A DNA stretch of 64,000 nucleotides from Tubiluchus corallicola (Eukaryota; Priapulida; Priapulimorpha; Priapulimorphida; Tubiluchidae), in the NCBI GenBank assembly GCA_030141605.1, contig JAQGDQ010000120.1:372001-436000 (forward strand), read 5' to 3'. This document shows, one piece after another, positions 1-12,890 of the stretch. How positions within the stretch are numbered: the first letter of the stretch is position 1; every line of letters starts with the position of its first letter. The notes beneath the pieces are model-generated. The model searched no databases and was not told the DNA's origin. It worked only from the letters and a program-made list of their open reading frames with translations. Both the position numbers and the translations under genes were made by a program.

Positions 1-170
1 TTGAAATAGTGAGGGAACACCATCTGGTGGGCAGTCAAAGGACCACCAGACAAACAACCACTGATCGAAGGACCACCAGTAGATGTACTGACAGCAACTT
101 GAGTGAAATTGAGTGAAGTCTTAATTATCTTTAATATTTTATTTAATAAAATGTAACTGATAATTTTTTG

Positions 171-245
171 TAACAATAATAACAACAACAACAACAGTAA
201 TCATAATAATAACTACAACGACAACGACAGCAATAAAAATAATAC
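171..245 (+). repeat. AAC/AAT-rich trinucleotide tract
   Basis: Imperfect (AAC)n and (AAT)n with interspersed ACG triplets. Open frames here are low-complexity shadows. Confidence 0.7.
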
Positions 246-1749
246 TTGATAAATGTCTTATACTTTTTTGCTCTATTTTTATTCAAAATTAATGTCGTGA
301 GGATAGAGTTTTTTGGGAGAGTTTTTAATACGAAAGCATCTTTTTGTAATAGATGGTGCTCGGATAATTGTCGTCGCTGGCTTTTCATAGCTTTAATATC
401 TATTTGAATACATCCGAGCTCCAAGTAACAAACAGATGTACTACTTCTTTTGCTTTTAGTATTTTCCAGTTACAATGTCTAGTGAAGTCAGTCATTGTAG
501 CAAGAAAAGTCTTCATTAAAACTACATGACTCGGTTAGCCGGTAACTATTGTCAACAGTACGTCTGAAAATATATGATTTATTATTTCTATACTGTTCTA
601 TTAAACTTCATAAAGTTAAACTTAAATTTTCGTACACATTGCAAATTTTTGAAAAATTAAGATTTAATATTTTTATTTTTTTTAAATTTTTTAGTTTTTT
701 TAATGCAACGTCGCATTGTTCAATATGTAAAAAACAGAATGTATAAAAACCAAGCATTTTTTGACCTGCGCCCGTATAACACCATCCCCTCTTCCAAAGA
801 GAGTAAGGAAATGGGCCATTCTCAGGTATTCCCTTAAGACAACGCTACACCTCTGGTACCAATTAACACTAATGCAGATAATTATCACATTATTTTATTA
901 CGTTATCGAATAGAATTTTTGTTATTACTCTGCGCGCATTGTTGTTCTACTACTTACAATGTGTGTTAATGTTTGGGTTATTAGTATTACATTAAGTCCT
1001 TTATTTGGTGGTTGTTTCATTTTAATGGGGATGTTTTGAGGATCTTACATTAAGCGTTAGTTTTTTTTTATTACATTATAGGCTAGTTATTACTTAACGC
1101 GCTAATTTTTTACTTGATACAGTATGGGGCGTTTATTACATTATCAGTTATATAACACGCAACCATAGCTCTTTTTAAACAGATTTTTAAGATCATGTAT
1201 AACTGTGTGCCACCAATAAGTGCTTCGTTCACGCATGGGCTTTTCCTTTCTTGCCGAAACCGAAAGGTTTGTAGTATAATTGCATCTATATTTGTTATCT
1301 GTATATAATTGTATATTTTACAATAATGATAAGATGCTAATATTGAACACTAATTAGCTATTCACTCAAAAATCAGCAACTCGACTTTCTCAACAAACCC
1401 TAAAATCTCGAATTTTTACGACATGTCAGAAAATCGGTTTGTATGCAGCTACATGTATTTCTTTCGGTTCTTGTTGTTCTTTTATCAAGATGAAATTTCA
1501 GAGACAAAAATTCCAATTTTATACACGTTCTTGTTAGTTCCGTGTGATTATAGAACTGCAGGTAGATTTAGGTGGTGCTAAATACCTGCTTTTATCGCCC
1601 TGTGCAATAATATCTGTAATCAGTTTAAACTCATCATAGCTCATGCTTGTTTAAGTTGAGTAATTCCTAGAGTGAGTCGGGCACGGTGACACAACCGTGT
1701 CTTGATGACAGAAGAAATGTCGCGTTAGTCAAAAGCTACTGTCAGTATA

Positions 1750-2125
1750 ACACAGTACATCGTTTAAAGGCACAGTATAGCATAGCATACATATCATGTT
1801 ATAGCATTGATCAGTATACGATAGTCTAGGCGCAACACAAAGCTATGCAAAAGTACACAATGCCGCACAATACAAAACAGCGTATAGCAACAAAAAATAG
1901 AAACAGAGTGGACTAGCACAGGACAAGACAAAATAGAATGAAACGGAAGGAGCAGAACAGAACCAAACTGAACTGAATAAAACAAAACAAAACAAAACAG
2001 AGCAGAAAAAAGCAGAGCAGAGCAGAACAGAATAGATAATCGTCGTTATAATCATCATCATGATCATGATCATAATCACCATCACCACCACTACTGTCAA
2101 GGTCGTCATCATCGTCATTGTTTTC
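1750..2125 (+). repeat. Low-complexity ACAGA/ACAAA and ATC tracts
   Basis: TATAGCATAGCATAC-type repeats pass into AACAGAGCAGA-type pentamers and hexamers (about 1905-2035), then an ATC/ATG-rich triplet tract (about 2040-2120). All open frames here are repeat artefacts. Confidence 0.7.
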
Positions 2126-3249
2126 ATTTCTCACTGTTTTTATTGAACATATTTAAACAAAATGAGAGAAATTATTAAAACATAAGGCAAATAACTATGA
2201 GACAAAGGCACTTAAAATATAAACAAAAACAACTTGCAATAGAAACTTTTTCGGGTGGGTTGAGCTGTACATGCCCACACCACCCAACCACCCACCCTCC
2301 CAGGTATCTCATATTCAAATTCAGCCAAAATCGGACCTCTAAAGAGCCTGTTTGTGGAATCCTCTACCAGAAAATTGTTTCTCTGTTAACCTCAACTTCT
2401 AATGGTTTAAAAAACTTCAACAGGTGCTTTCTGTAATTAGTTACAATAAATCTGATTTTGCGAAAATTTGTGCGAAATTTGAGACCTCTTGCCCGCTCAA
2501 GCAAACAAATTTTCAAACAAAACACTTATTAGCAGAAGTCATGTAGGCAGGCAAAGCATATTGTGGACTTCCTTATTCACAGCAGTCTTCCTTATCAGCC
2601 ACTTAAGTACGACAAATATGTAATTAGTACCTCATACACGCTGACAAGCTTCAAATCAAAATAGATAGGTATGTAAAGATGAGCAGCCAGGAAGACGTTA
2701 ATGACTTGTCCTACGCAGGTAATAATGAATGATATGCCTCTGAAATGTATAAGTATCATACAGTCTTAGAAGAAAAACAAGAAAAACATTATCGCCGCAA
2801 TTTAAAATGATGTGAAATAATTTTCATCTAAATGCGACATATTTATAAGAGTATTAAACAAAATGTAATTGGGTGATGGAAAAAATCAAACTACCACAAA
2901 AGTCGTGAGCAGCAGCAAAATTTCTAGCAATCAACACTTTCATACATGCGATTATTAGTGAGTGACAGGGCAATTTTCACTAACTCGGTTCGTTTTTAAA
3001 TTTGGTTATTAATTAGATCGGCCCTTGAAAATCACTTATAATCTCATTATTCAAAAGAGAAAAAGTAAAGATCCGTAAAATTCTCAATGGGACGATAACT
3101 GCAAATAAGTAAGTGAATTTCAATTTAATGATTTCATTAAAATGAAATTACATTAAATGGCAAGAAAAGACTCTTCAGAAAATAAAGGTAAAAATAAGTA
3201 TTGAATTTTTGTATCTGTCTTATGGCATACACGGCTTGTACGAAATTTA

Positions 3250-3450
3250 TAAATATAAAATCCCGATGACCTTTAGGCGCAACAAACATGTTAACGGTAA
3301 GTTGTTTTAAACAAGTTTAGATAACAGTGGGTAAAATTTGGAAAAAATAATCAGAGCATTCGTAGCCCAGCAAAAGTTTAAATTACTGTATATTGCCAGT
3401 AAGATCAATAATGTGTTTTATGGTGAGCCAGTGGTGCACACTGGAATAGC
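3250..3450 (+). repeat. Interspersed repeat pair, copy 1
   Basis: Shares ordered blocks with 18040-18190: the GACCTTTAGGCGCA block and AAATTACTGTATATTGCCAG followed by AAGATCAATAATGTG. Confidence 0.45.
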
Positions 3451-3959
3451 ATAGTGGCGTATTCCTAGTTGGTGCGACTATTTTAAATTTTTACAAATTT
3501 TCTTTTCCATGTCATTTCAAACGGGTTAGTGTAATGCTAAGAACGGTAACTTAGTATAGAAAGTTTTTTGAGATACTTTAGAAATCACTTTTTCCTCCGT
3601 TAGGTTAAGCAAATGAAATAAAACACTGTTACATTCATTTTGTAACAGACAAACGTAATTTTGGTCGTGGTCTGTGACTTGATATTCTCACGATGTGGTT
3701 TGCTCTAATTTACGAAGCGGGTCTTTCTGTTCTAGATACGGATCTGGTGCCAGCTGGGGGTTTGATCTTGGACTCAGGATCGTGTGGCTAGTGTTTGTTC
3801 AGTGGTCTGGTCTGGTTAGTGGTCTGAACGAAACTAGTGGTTTTGAGAAATGTATTCTCTACTAGAAACGTAGCGGCGCTATGATACACTTTGCCTCTGT
3901 AGAGAAGCTGTATAGGTGACCCTGGGTTTCAGTTGGAATCCAACCTGTGGAGATACTCA

Positions 3960-4130
3960 ACCTAGATCAAACCCCTGTCGGACCAAACCCAGCTGGACCA
4001 CCCCTCTGACAGATCGTGCTTAAAACAGGCCAGACATCAGACCGACCAGTCACAGGCCAAATCTCTAACAGGCCAAACCTCAGACAGATCGGGCCACATA
4101 TGAACCAGCCACAGGCCAAACCTGTAACTA
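3960..4130 (+). repeat. Degenerate tandem repeat of CAGGCCAAACC-like units
   Basis: Units such as ACAGGCCAAACCT and GACCGACCAGTCACAGGCC recur imperfectly about every 12 to 30 bases, in a locally GC-richer block. Confidence 0.55.
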
Positions 4131-5522
4131 AACGCAAAATTTACTGTATAATGGTGATTTTTGTGATTTGTTACATGCGTAATACAGCATTTTTGTTTGT
4201 GTTACATTGTTACACATTGAGATTTTTGTTAGATAATGAACCTTAATAACTGACGAAAATTTAGCTGGAGGGGCGGGAAAGGTTACACTAATTGGAATGA
4301 GAAAGTGCTTATGTTCGGCGAGCTTTTCTTCATTTTGAAAAGTTGAGCACTTTGCAAGCCGAGTTTCAGCCATCGGCTTACTAATAGCAGGGCTTACTAA
4401 TTACTATGTTTCTAAGATTGTGGCAGGACTGGACTTATTCCATGAATATAATTTTCCAAAAAAAGTCATGAAACGATGATACCTTGGCTACTTTTGGGTG
4501 CGTGTACAATGTACATCCTCCCTCGACGAGGTTAACAGCTATGGGCAGTATGACAGATGAAATCACTTAACACCAGTTTCAAATTTTTTATAATGATCAC
4601 CCATACGTTTACCAACTAGTTTCGGTGTTGCTTAGGTTAAGTTCAGATTTTTTCCTCACGCCACTGTTAAGCATATATGACAAACACTCATTTTAGATGC
4701 AGGTGGCTTCGTAACATAGGCTCCTTGTTGGTTGAGCATAAAGCAACTATTATAACCTTATTGAGAAAAGTACCTAATTATGATTCAGTATAAGCCCTAC
4801 GTAGCATTTACGTCAGTAATAGCTTCTAAAAAGATTAAAGAGATTTTACTCAAAATCATTAACGAATGCATTAGCGTCATGAAAAACAGCGTAACTACTC
4901 TACCAGTAACTGCGGATGTGTACTTGAAAGTAATTACCAATGATTTTTGAAACTAGAATGAGAAACTAACAACAAGTGTTGCTGTTAATATATACTTGCT
5001 TATACTACTGCATCATTGTTGTGCTGTTGCTACATGTCAAAATGTAGTGTAGCATGATTGCTTTTTCTTTCATAGTGTAAGTTCTGAACCAGAACGCTCA
5101 TTACACTGTCGATTGTATCAAGCCCTGCTGAGAGTGAATTTTCTCTTGATTAGGATAAATTTTGTAAGAAAACACGTCACAATTTTTTGCTGGTGTAAAG
5201 TTGTAGAGACTTTTTATAAGGACTGCAACTTGTGCCAATATTTATTTAGTATTTTTGAGATCGTCTTACCCTTAGCGATTTAGTTCCAGTTGAAACTCGG
5301 CTTGTCTGGACTTTAATTTGCCGTAAGCTAATTTTAAGATTATTGCATTAATTCATTTATTATTATTTTTGACTTTCAGATGTGTGGGCCTGCATAAAAT
5401 GGTGTTTAAGACTTAAACATATCTCCTACGGCATTACAATGACTTCAGAAAATTAGCACTATTGTGAACTTAGCATGAAAGATGCCACCTTTGATAATGT
5501 AAAATTTGACACTTTTGCTTAC

Positions 5523-5758
5523 CTAGTATAAAACTCAGAACTATATCCAGTTATAGCAATGGCTGAATAAAAACTAGCCAGCAGACTCAGCGCCACGGGA
5601 ACAGTAGACATCTTGCGATCAGCCATAAGAAATTCAGACGTTGTTTGATGCTTAATGTCTCTCAAAGCATAAAATATCCCCACGGCAGCAGGGATAATCA
5701 GCGTTGCAGCAAAAACAACATAATCCCAAACAACAAACTGATTCCTTGTCTCAGGCAT
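5523..5758 (-). CDS. SLC5-type sodium/solute cotransporter, first coding exon (copy A), partial gene
   Basis: Encodes the N-terminal 78 residues plus two bases of an SLC5 sodium-coupled transporter of the monocarboxylate/multivitamin (SLC5A8/A12/A6-like) type. The family has about 600 residues, so this is one exon of a larger gene. Visible: a short cytosolic head, a hydrophobic TM0 (WDYVVFAATLIIPAAVGIFY), a charged loop with TSEFLMADRKM, and TM1 (VPVALSLLASFYSAIAITG) ending in SEFYTR. The start is the first Met after an in-frame break, just ahead of the conserved NQFVVWDY block. The exon ends in phase 2 at a consensus donor (gtaagc on the minus strand). I could not find exon 2; it should lie to the left, perhaps outside the window. 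A copy of the same length (236 coding bases) lies at 7822-8057. Family assignment is by pattern recognition; the transported substrate cannot be told. Confidence 0.82.
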
Positions 5759-6249
5759 TGCTGTTACTGGACCAAATTAAAAGACAAGATTGTCAGGAAA
5801 AACACTACAGCAAGACTGAAGATATGTATCACACGATTCAGCTTGTAATAAACTATAACTTAGTTTAAAATTTTGAAACAAAGGCCGGACAGGAGGGCTG
5901 AACAGGAGGAATGAACCCCCTAATCTCACTTCAAGTATGTGAAGAATACAATGTATGTGTTACAAGTAAGGTAATTCACGTGACTGTTTATATGTCACAT
6001 TCTTGTACTTTTATCACTCAGTTTTACACAGCATAAATCATTCCCAGTGTGTTGTATAGTTTCGTACTCTAAAATTTGATGAAGCGAACTTTGCCCCCGT
6101 TTGAGTACTAGCAGTTTGGAGTATAAATATCATAGCTTATCTTAGATATTAGCTATGGAACTGCCTGTCCGTTATGTCTTATGTGTGATCGTCCCGGTAA
6201 TTAGACTACTACATAATACATATACAGCGGCAGCAACACTATGAAATTA

Positions 6250-6729
6250 CAGTGTTCCCTCGCTACTTCGCGGTTCGTTTATCGCGGACTCGCTGTTTCG
6301 CGGGTTTTCAAAAATTGCGGTACTCCATCTAAAGTATTTTTGGCATATGCGTAGTACGTATTATACAGTAATGTATAGATTTGATGAATTTTGCATAAAG
6401 AATCACAAAATGTATAAAAATATATTAAAAATATTAATTCCAACATTAAAAGAATGTTATAAATCATAAAAAAGTGCCATTTACAGTAAATAGTGTATTT
6501 ACTCGGCGGTTGAACACACACCAAAAATCGGGAGATCGTTTGCTGCAGTTTGTCGCCATTACGGGATCAACGAATCTACGGTTCGTTATATCAAGAGTGT
6601 GAGTAGGGTTTATAAAGACTTAAAATAATGTATAACTACTAAAATAAGTATAGCGTCCCTACTTCGCGGAAATTCACTTAACGCGGGTGGGCCTGGAACG
6701 GAACACCCGCGATAAGTGAGGGAACACTG
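6250..6729. mobile_element. Tc1/mariner-pogo-like MITE, 480 bp
   Basis: The left end reads CAGTGTTCCCTCGCTACTTC. The reverse complement of the right end reads CAGTGTTCCCTCACTTATCG, so both termini share a 13-base core followed by a CGCGG motif. TA dinucleotides flank both ends (6248-6249 and 6730-6731), as expected of Tc1/mariner target duplications. A third CGCGG-bearing block near 6653-6690 repeats the terminal theme inside. There is no transposase-like frame, so it is non-autonomous. It lies between the two SLC5 first exons. The superfamily is inferred from the TIR style and TA target. Confidence 0.75.
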
Positions 6730-7821
6730 TACTGTTTCATGCCCATTTCATCATTCTTCATTACTGTCACTGCCAGCACGAGCGTCACCATCATCACCGT
6801 CATAGTCACTTTTTTAATTCCGGTTGAAATACATTAATTTAAATTAGATGGCAGTTGGTACTTATGCACCAAAGTGTATAGTTCTAAAACCCTGTATGTT
6901 AATGGGCAAATCATAGCCTTCAGGTCTAAATTATTAAATCAAGCTTGTTTGTGTTTTTCATGGACAAAGTTAAGGAAATTTTGATATAAGTAACCCTGTT
7001 GCTGAGGTGTTAATTTAGGAAATGACTTGGGTTAGTGTCAAGGTCACCAACTTGAAAATACAAGGACAAGACAACTGCGTACGACATATAACTAAAACAC
7101 GGCTTGAACACTAGAAAATTGTAGTAACCTTAAATCACGATAAAGATGAAAAGTTATCAACAGGTCATAATAGAAAATATGCACAAAAAGGCATTATATT
7201 GTTGACTCACTGATAAGCTCAAAAAAAACGTACCCAAAATGTTACCCAGATTATTATCTGAGATCAAGGTCATCCACTTAATAACTTTACATCTTTGTTT
7301 ATGTCTGGTACTTACTAAGCTGTTTTTGTTGGCTAATAATTTAATGATTTTAAACAAGGATTTATAGACATTACAATAAACCAAATTATCTGGGGTAATG
7401 GTCATCAACTTGAAAATGTCTTTACTTTTACGTGCTGCACATTATTGCAATTTATGAAAAATATTTAGAAGAAATTCTGCGTTTAGCAGAAATTTCAGCA
7501 AAATACGCTCAGAAATCTCAAAAATCTTAGAAATCGCTGCAAAATATAGAAGACTTCAGATTATGATCGATCTTAGTGGTCATCTTACTAAAATATTCAG
7601 AAAAGAAAAGAACTGTGGCTCAGTACTGTAGTTAGTGGGCAGGTTGTGCTGATTAATCAATCCTGTCTGATAGAGAGAAGTAACTACAAAATCTCACAAA
7701 TCATCTGCATAATACACAAGACTTTAGGGATCTTTGTTACACGGAGGCTGTTGTTTTCAATTTAACACCTGCATATTACGTTTTCTAACTTATTTGTAAG
7801 CAACAGTGCATTTTGACTCAC

Positions 7822-8057
7822 CTAGTGTAAAACTCAGCACTCACACCAGTTATAAAAATCGCTGAATTAAAACTAGCCAGTAGACTCAACGCTACAGGTA
7901 CTACAGACATCTTGCGATCAGCCATGAGGAATTCAGACGTTGTTTGTTGCTTTCCGCCTCGCATAGCATAAAATATCCCCACAGCAGCAGAAATGACCAA
8001 TGTAGCAGCAAAAACAATATAATCCCATACAACAAATTGATTGGTGCTATACGACAT
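7822..8057 (-). CDS. SLC5-type sodium/solute cotransporter, first coding exon (copy B), partial gene or alternative first exon
   Basis: Second copy of the SLC5 N-terminal exon, with the same coding length (236 bases) and the same phase-2 donor (gtgagt). By my count about 63 of 79 residues match copy A, including NQFVVWDY, TTSEFLMADRKMS and PVALSLLASF. An upstream in-frame Met would add ten residues, but the Met before SYSTNQF aligns with the start of copy A, so I chose it. Four of the 16 differences fall within eight residues of TM1: Y/N, A/F, Y/V and S/A in the stretch after LLASF. No further exon was found between this copy and copy A. Either this is an alternative first exon spliced to a shared body further left, or it is one of two tandem paralogues. 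A Tigger-like MITE sits between the copies. Confidence 0.8.
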
Positions 8058-11000
8058 TTTTAACGTTTTTATAAGAAATACTTTCAAAACAAATAAACTG
8101 TAACTGTAGAGCTTTTTTTAGTTGCTGAAGGCACTAACCAGCGTTGTTTTGTTACGTATATATTATTATACAGCGCGACGCAATGTCCAGTGAGAACTTT
8201 GCCCCAGGTAACTTCATTCTAATGTAAACGATATGTAGCATAAACAGTGGTCAACTAACCAATACTAACAAATAAATACTAACTACTAAATGATAAATAC
8301 TAACCAATGATGTGACTATTTCTTCTATTCAAGTTTATATTACTTCTTTTGCTTTAATATAAGATCAATATACATATATGTATAAAGATAATGTAAATAA
8401 ATATATAAACAGATTTTATATATCACAAAAAGTAGATCAATCTTCAAAGAAATATGCCTTACACAAGCCAATTTTACATCTCCAGTTTCATTTTATACCC
8501 TAGCAAATTTCATCAAAAGCGATCATTTTCAACTTTCGCTTCGCGATATTTTTATTAGCCCAAATAAGCGAATAATGTCTTTTACCTGACCGTGCAGGGA
8601 ATAGTCATTTAACATCGCTGATGGCACATTTCAGTCTCGTTAGTTTTAACCGAACTAGAAAACTTAATTTTGATTTGGGTCTTTCCAGAAGTCAATTTTT
8701 CAATTTATTTTGCCCAATGTAATGAATACTTTCGAGATATTTTTATTCAATTTATCTGCTCAAATCTTTCTTCGTGTCTTGAAAGTGTGCTATATGGTAC
8801 GACAGCTATAGCTGACATCTCTCGCTTATGACCGATTCACACAGCAGAGCATGTAAGTCTAGGTCTGATAAATTTTGAATCCGCTTATTATATGCAACTG
8901 CGAAAAAAACGAGCAGCCTACCTTATTTGAACTAAAATAGGGCCATAGCTTCACCTGAACGTTTTGTTAAAATCGTAAAACAGTGAAAAAGTGAAATTCA
9001 TATTCTTTATTTTACTGTTTTAACTGTTTTTCTCTGTAACAGATAACATGGCTCACTTTAACTTATTAATACTATAACATGGCTAAACCTGGCTGATTAG
9101 TTAGTCACGAGCATGTCAAGAGATCTGTTCTAAATCAGAACGAAAATTGAAGTCCTATCTTTCAGCTCAGTCATTATCATATCTTGATAAACTGAAGTAT
9201 CTTTTTTTCATTGGCATTGAATGAAAATTTCTTAATGTGAACGTTTTTAAGCTTTGGATAATGTTGCTGTTTTCTGAAAAGGAGAAATTTTTGGACAATG
9301 AAATTTTTCCATTCTGCTATCCCTCTCAAAGATTATAATTATTAATTTTATGGTCAACAAATTACTACTACTACACGGTGCGACTTTTGCTTACGTCGCA
9401 TGAGTTGTATACGTCGAAAATTACAATATAAACTGTACATACGATATGATTTTATGACTTGTGCGATACATGATTAAACAGTATCGAACTGTGGGATTTC
9501 ACTTTAAAAATTTTGATGTTTCTTGGGTTTTTATAAATCATTCAATGGGATTTAAAAGTAATTATCATTTTGATTTAAATCTATCACTTAAATCGCGATC
9601 TAAATGGACGATCTTTTAAATCACAGATTTTTTTAACAATGCGAAGCTGCAGTCGGAAAAATAATTATTTAGAATTTGATGATTTTTGCGAAACAGTATG
9701 TTTCTTGGCCAATATAGTTTTGCTTTGTCTTTTTTGTAAAATTTAACGAGTTACTATAGTAGCAACACGTCTGCTTGCAAAAATACCACATCGTAAGATG
9801 CTTCTATCTCAAGTATAGGCCTAGTATTAGAAACATTGGATAAAGTCATTGAGCAGATGGATAATAAACAAAACAAGCTTTACCTTGAAAGGGCAACAGT
9901 TTACAGCAAACTGTAACAGAAAGAAATTAAAAACAAGAAAAATCCGTTTTTGGCGTTACCATTATTTGAAATACAAAAAAAAACACTTTTTAAATCATAA
10001 CTTTATCCAACTCTATCATTCAAATCTAGACAGGGCAGCCTCATCTGATGCCAAGAACCTAAACTCCTAAAGATTAAAGATAAACGTTTTTCAGAATAAG
10101 TTCTCTTATTAGAAAAGACACCATGACAATTTGCTATAAATGTCGTTCCAAGGCAGCCTGCTCTAAAATGACTTACTACGTCCATTACATACGAACACGA
10201 TGCAAATTATTGTAAAGAGATTCGCCCTCTCGGATGTCTGTCAAAAACGCGTAAATCTCGGATATAGGTCTAGAGATACATCGCGTAAATAAACCCTAGC
10301 TTTGTTTCTTTTTGGTTTATATATTCGGTCCCCGTAGCGAATATCATTCAGCGGGGGTAAACATCATTTTTGGCCCCCTTTTCTAGCTTAAAAATGCATA
10401 GAAAACGACTAAATCATCGGTTTTTGTTATTGGGTACCAATCGGTGTAAAACTACGAAGATTGGGGTGTAACTGGTTCGTATAAAGCTGATTCATGCATC
10501 GTCTGCACTGGGCTTGCCACTAGAAATGCCTCAAAATGTGTAAAACGCTTTCTTGTGTGCACTAAAAGCTATAATTAATTCTAATACATCTGCAGAAGAA
10601 ACCAAGGAGAGAGTTTAATAAAATTGATTTAAGTTTATTATAAATTAAGTGACTAATTTAGTAATGTTGAAATGATGTTTAGGCCATTAAACATTTGAAT
10701 TTGCACGGTTAGTTCATTTCGTAATGCTTTCGCATTCTCATTTAAATTCATTTCTTATATAAACTAATTATTGCCGCGGTTATAAAGTTGGGTTTAAGAA
10801 TTGCAACTCACGTGTTTCAGTACATGGTTAATTTTATGCTTTAAATAAAATTCCAAATTTTATTTCCATTATAAAATCGATAGTTAGAGTTTGACATCAA
10901 TTGATAAAGTAACCCTCAACTTTTTAATTTAATGAAGATTTATGCTGTTTCATATAAAATTCTTCCTTGACAATGCAAAACATACTTAGTGAACATTATC

Positions 11001-12599
11001 TAGTTCCTGAGTTTTTATTTTGACAAATATATGTGTTTTTATATTGGCTTGTGATATTTACTTAAATGTCCCCGTACTGTGTATGAGGGTTACCTGTAGT
11101 TTGGCCAAATGTATGTTTTGCCACAGATGTGACAGGAGGACTCATAAAGAGGATCGTAGAGTATGTCTGACCATATATGGTGTGTTCAGATACCTTTGGT
11201 TAAGTCTGGGTCCCTTGTCTTTCATGATTGTGTCGTTTAAGCTTTTTACTACCTGTTGACGTCGAGTGGACTGTCTAAATTAAGAAGTATTTTCATTTAC
11301 TATCTTTCCTGCGGATAAGTGGATTAAAATTCATGCATTTTAGCAATACGCGTAAATCGACAGAGAAATTATTCTTAAAACAATACACAGCGTCTTGGGT
11401 TTTAACAAACTAAAGACAAATTTTCACATTCCCTGATATGTTTTGATAGAGTGTTCTACATAAGTGGAGCAAAAATTAAAGACAATCACCACCTGCGACT
11501 GATATCGTACTTGAAACTCCTAAGAGTGGTGACTGGACAGTCATTACAGATCTCGATTGCTTACTTTAGTTGTTCCTAATATGAAATGAACTTACGAACA
11601 GACGTATAAATAAGAATGAACTTAGTAACAAATTCATGCATTAAACCAGGTATGCCTTTAAAAATTTCTGTCCTACGTCTAAAGGCTGTTCAGTGGCGAC
11701 ACTAATATTTTTAAAGCAACTGAAAATATTACGTTTGTATTGACTTTTATTTCCAGTCTTTGATTTCCTCCTAAGGCTCTAACGAACCAATTACGAGAGT
11801 TGTTTTAAGATCCCTGTTATGGATTTACATACCGGTCATATATATGCAGATTCCGTGTCAAGCACTAAACTACGAGACATTACAAAAAACTCATAAAACA
11901 TCAAGTATAATTTTACTGTTGTTGAGATGTTTACGCGCTGTTGTAATGGCGCAATTGTCATGCGCTTGCATTGTAGTTTATTCATGCATAATACAGCAAG
12001 TGTCTGATGCAAAATTGAACATTAAATTTTCACCAGAAGAAACAATACAAGTTTGTAATGATCTTCTCGCATGTGTTTATGTGCAGTGTTATTTGAAAAT
12101 AAGTTGGCTTTTGTTTAGCTTAATTTGTAAGCGTTGTGGCGTTGGCATGAGATGGATTTCTAATAAGGAATGTACCTTTTATGTTTAGTAGCACGGGATT
12201 TCGAGTTTCTTCACACAGGAACCTACCTCGTTCCTAATTCTCTAAATGAGTCTTAGATACTGAACTGGCAAAGATATATTTAAGTGGCTTAGTCACATCT
12301 GGGCGTGTATACACACTTATTACATTTGATGTATATCTGACGCGTGCCTACCTAATGCCGCTTAAAAACGTGAACAATATAGTGCTTATTTTAGCTACTG
12401 AGATTGACGCTTTATATTTTTTTTTAATTTTTTGTAGTGTATGAATCAGAAAGAAGTCGTCGGCTTAAGTATTTTGTGCCGTGTCTTGCAATGGTTTAAA
12501 AATAGGCATTGCAGTTGAATGCCTATGTAGCTTTGGCAATGGGGCAAGAGATGAAAAGTTGGACACAGGAGCAAGAGAAGACAAAGAGTGACAGAGAAT
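8058..12599. other. Intergenic, no gene recognised
   Basis: No splice-bounded, protein-like exon seen. A 114-codon plus-strand frame at 11844-12188 has no recognisable features. Diverged ATTTAAATC-type motifs near 9560-9620 may be transposon debris. Confidence 0.4.
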
Positions 12600-12646
12600 A
12601 TGAAAAAAGGGAACGAGAAAAAGGGGAGAGAAAGAGAGGAGAAAGA

Positions 12647-12698
<52 letters not shown>

Positions 12699-12745
12699 GA
12701 GAGAGAGAGAAAAAGAGACAGAGACAGAAAGAAAGAAAGAGAGGG
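12600..12745 (+). repeat. (GA)n microsatellite
   Basis: Long near-pure GA run (12650-12710) with GAAA-rich flanks. Confidence 0.9.
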
Positions 12746-12890
12746 TAGCGGGGAAAAAGATAATTACAATTTAAAGAGCTACCACTAATGATAAACTGAA
12801 CACACAGTTTTGTAACCAAAGTTAATCGATATGATTTAGTCCAAATTTAAAGTAACAGATTTTTCGATTACAAGACCAACATCTTAAACC

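Larger units (their letters stand above)
1..5518. other. No gene recognised; region expected to hold downstream SLC5 exons if in window
   Basis: AT-rich DNA with the repeats listed separately. I looked for SLC5 TM2-TM3-like exons on the minus strand and did not find one. Short exons could be missed by eye. Confidence 0.4.

Noticed and set aside
1794-2134. Overlapping minus-strand frames rich in Val/Met/Ile/Cys
   Set aside because: Produced by the ACAGA and ATC simple repeats.
11844-12188. 114-codon plus-strand open frame
   Set aside because: Composition looks like translated AT-rich noncoding DNA, with no acceptor, motif or partner exon.
12523-12819. Open frames on both strands over the (GA)n tract
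   Set aside because: Pure low-complexity shadows of the microsatellite.
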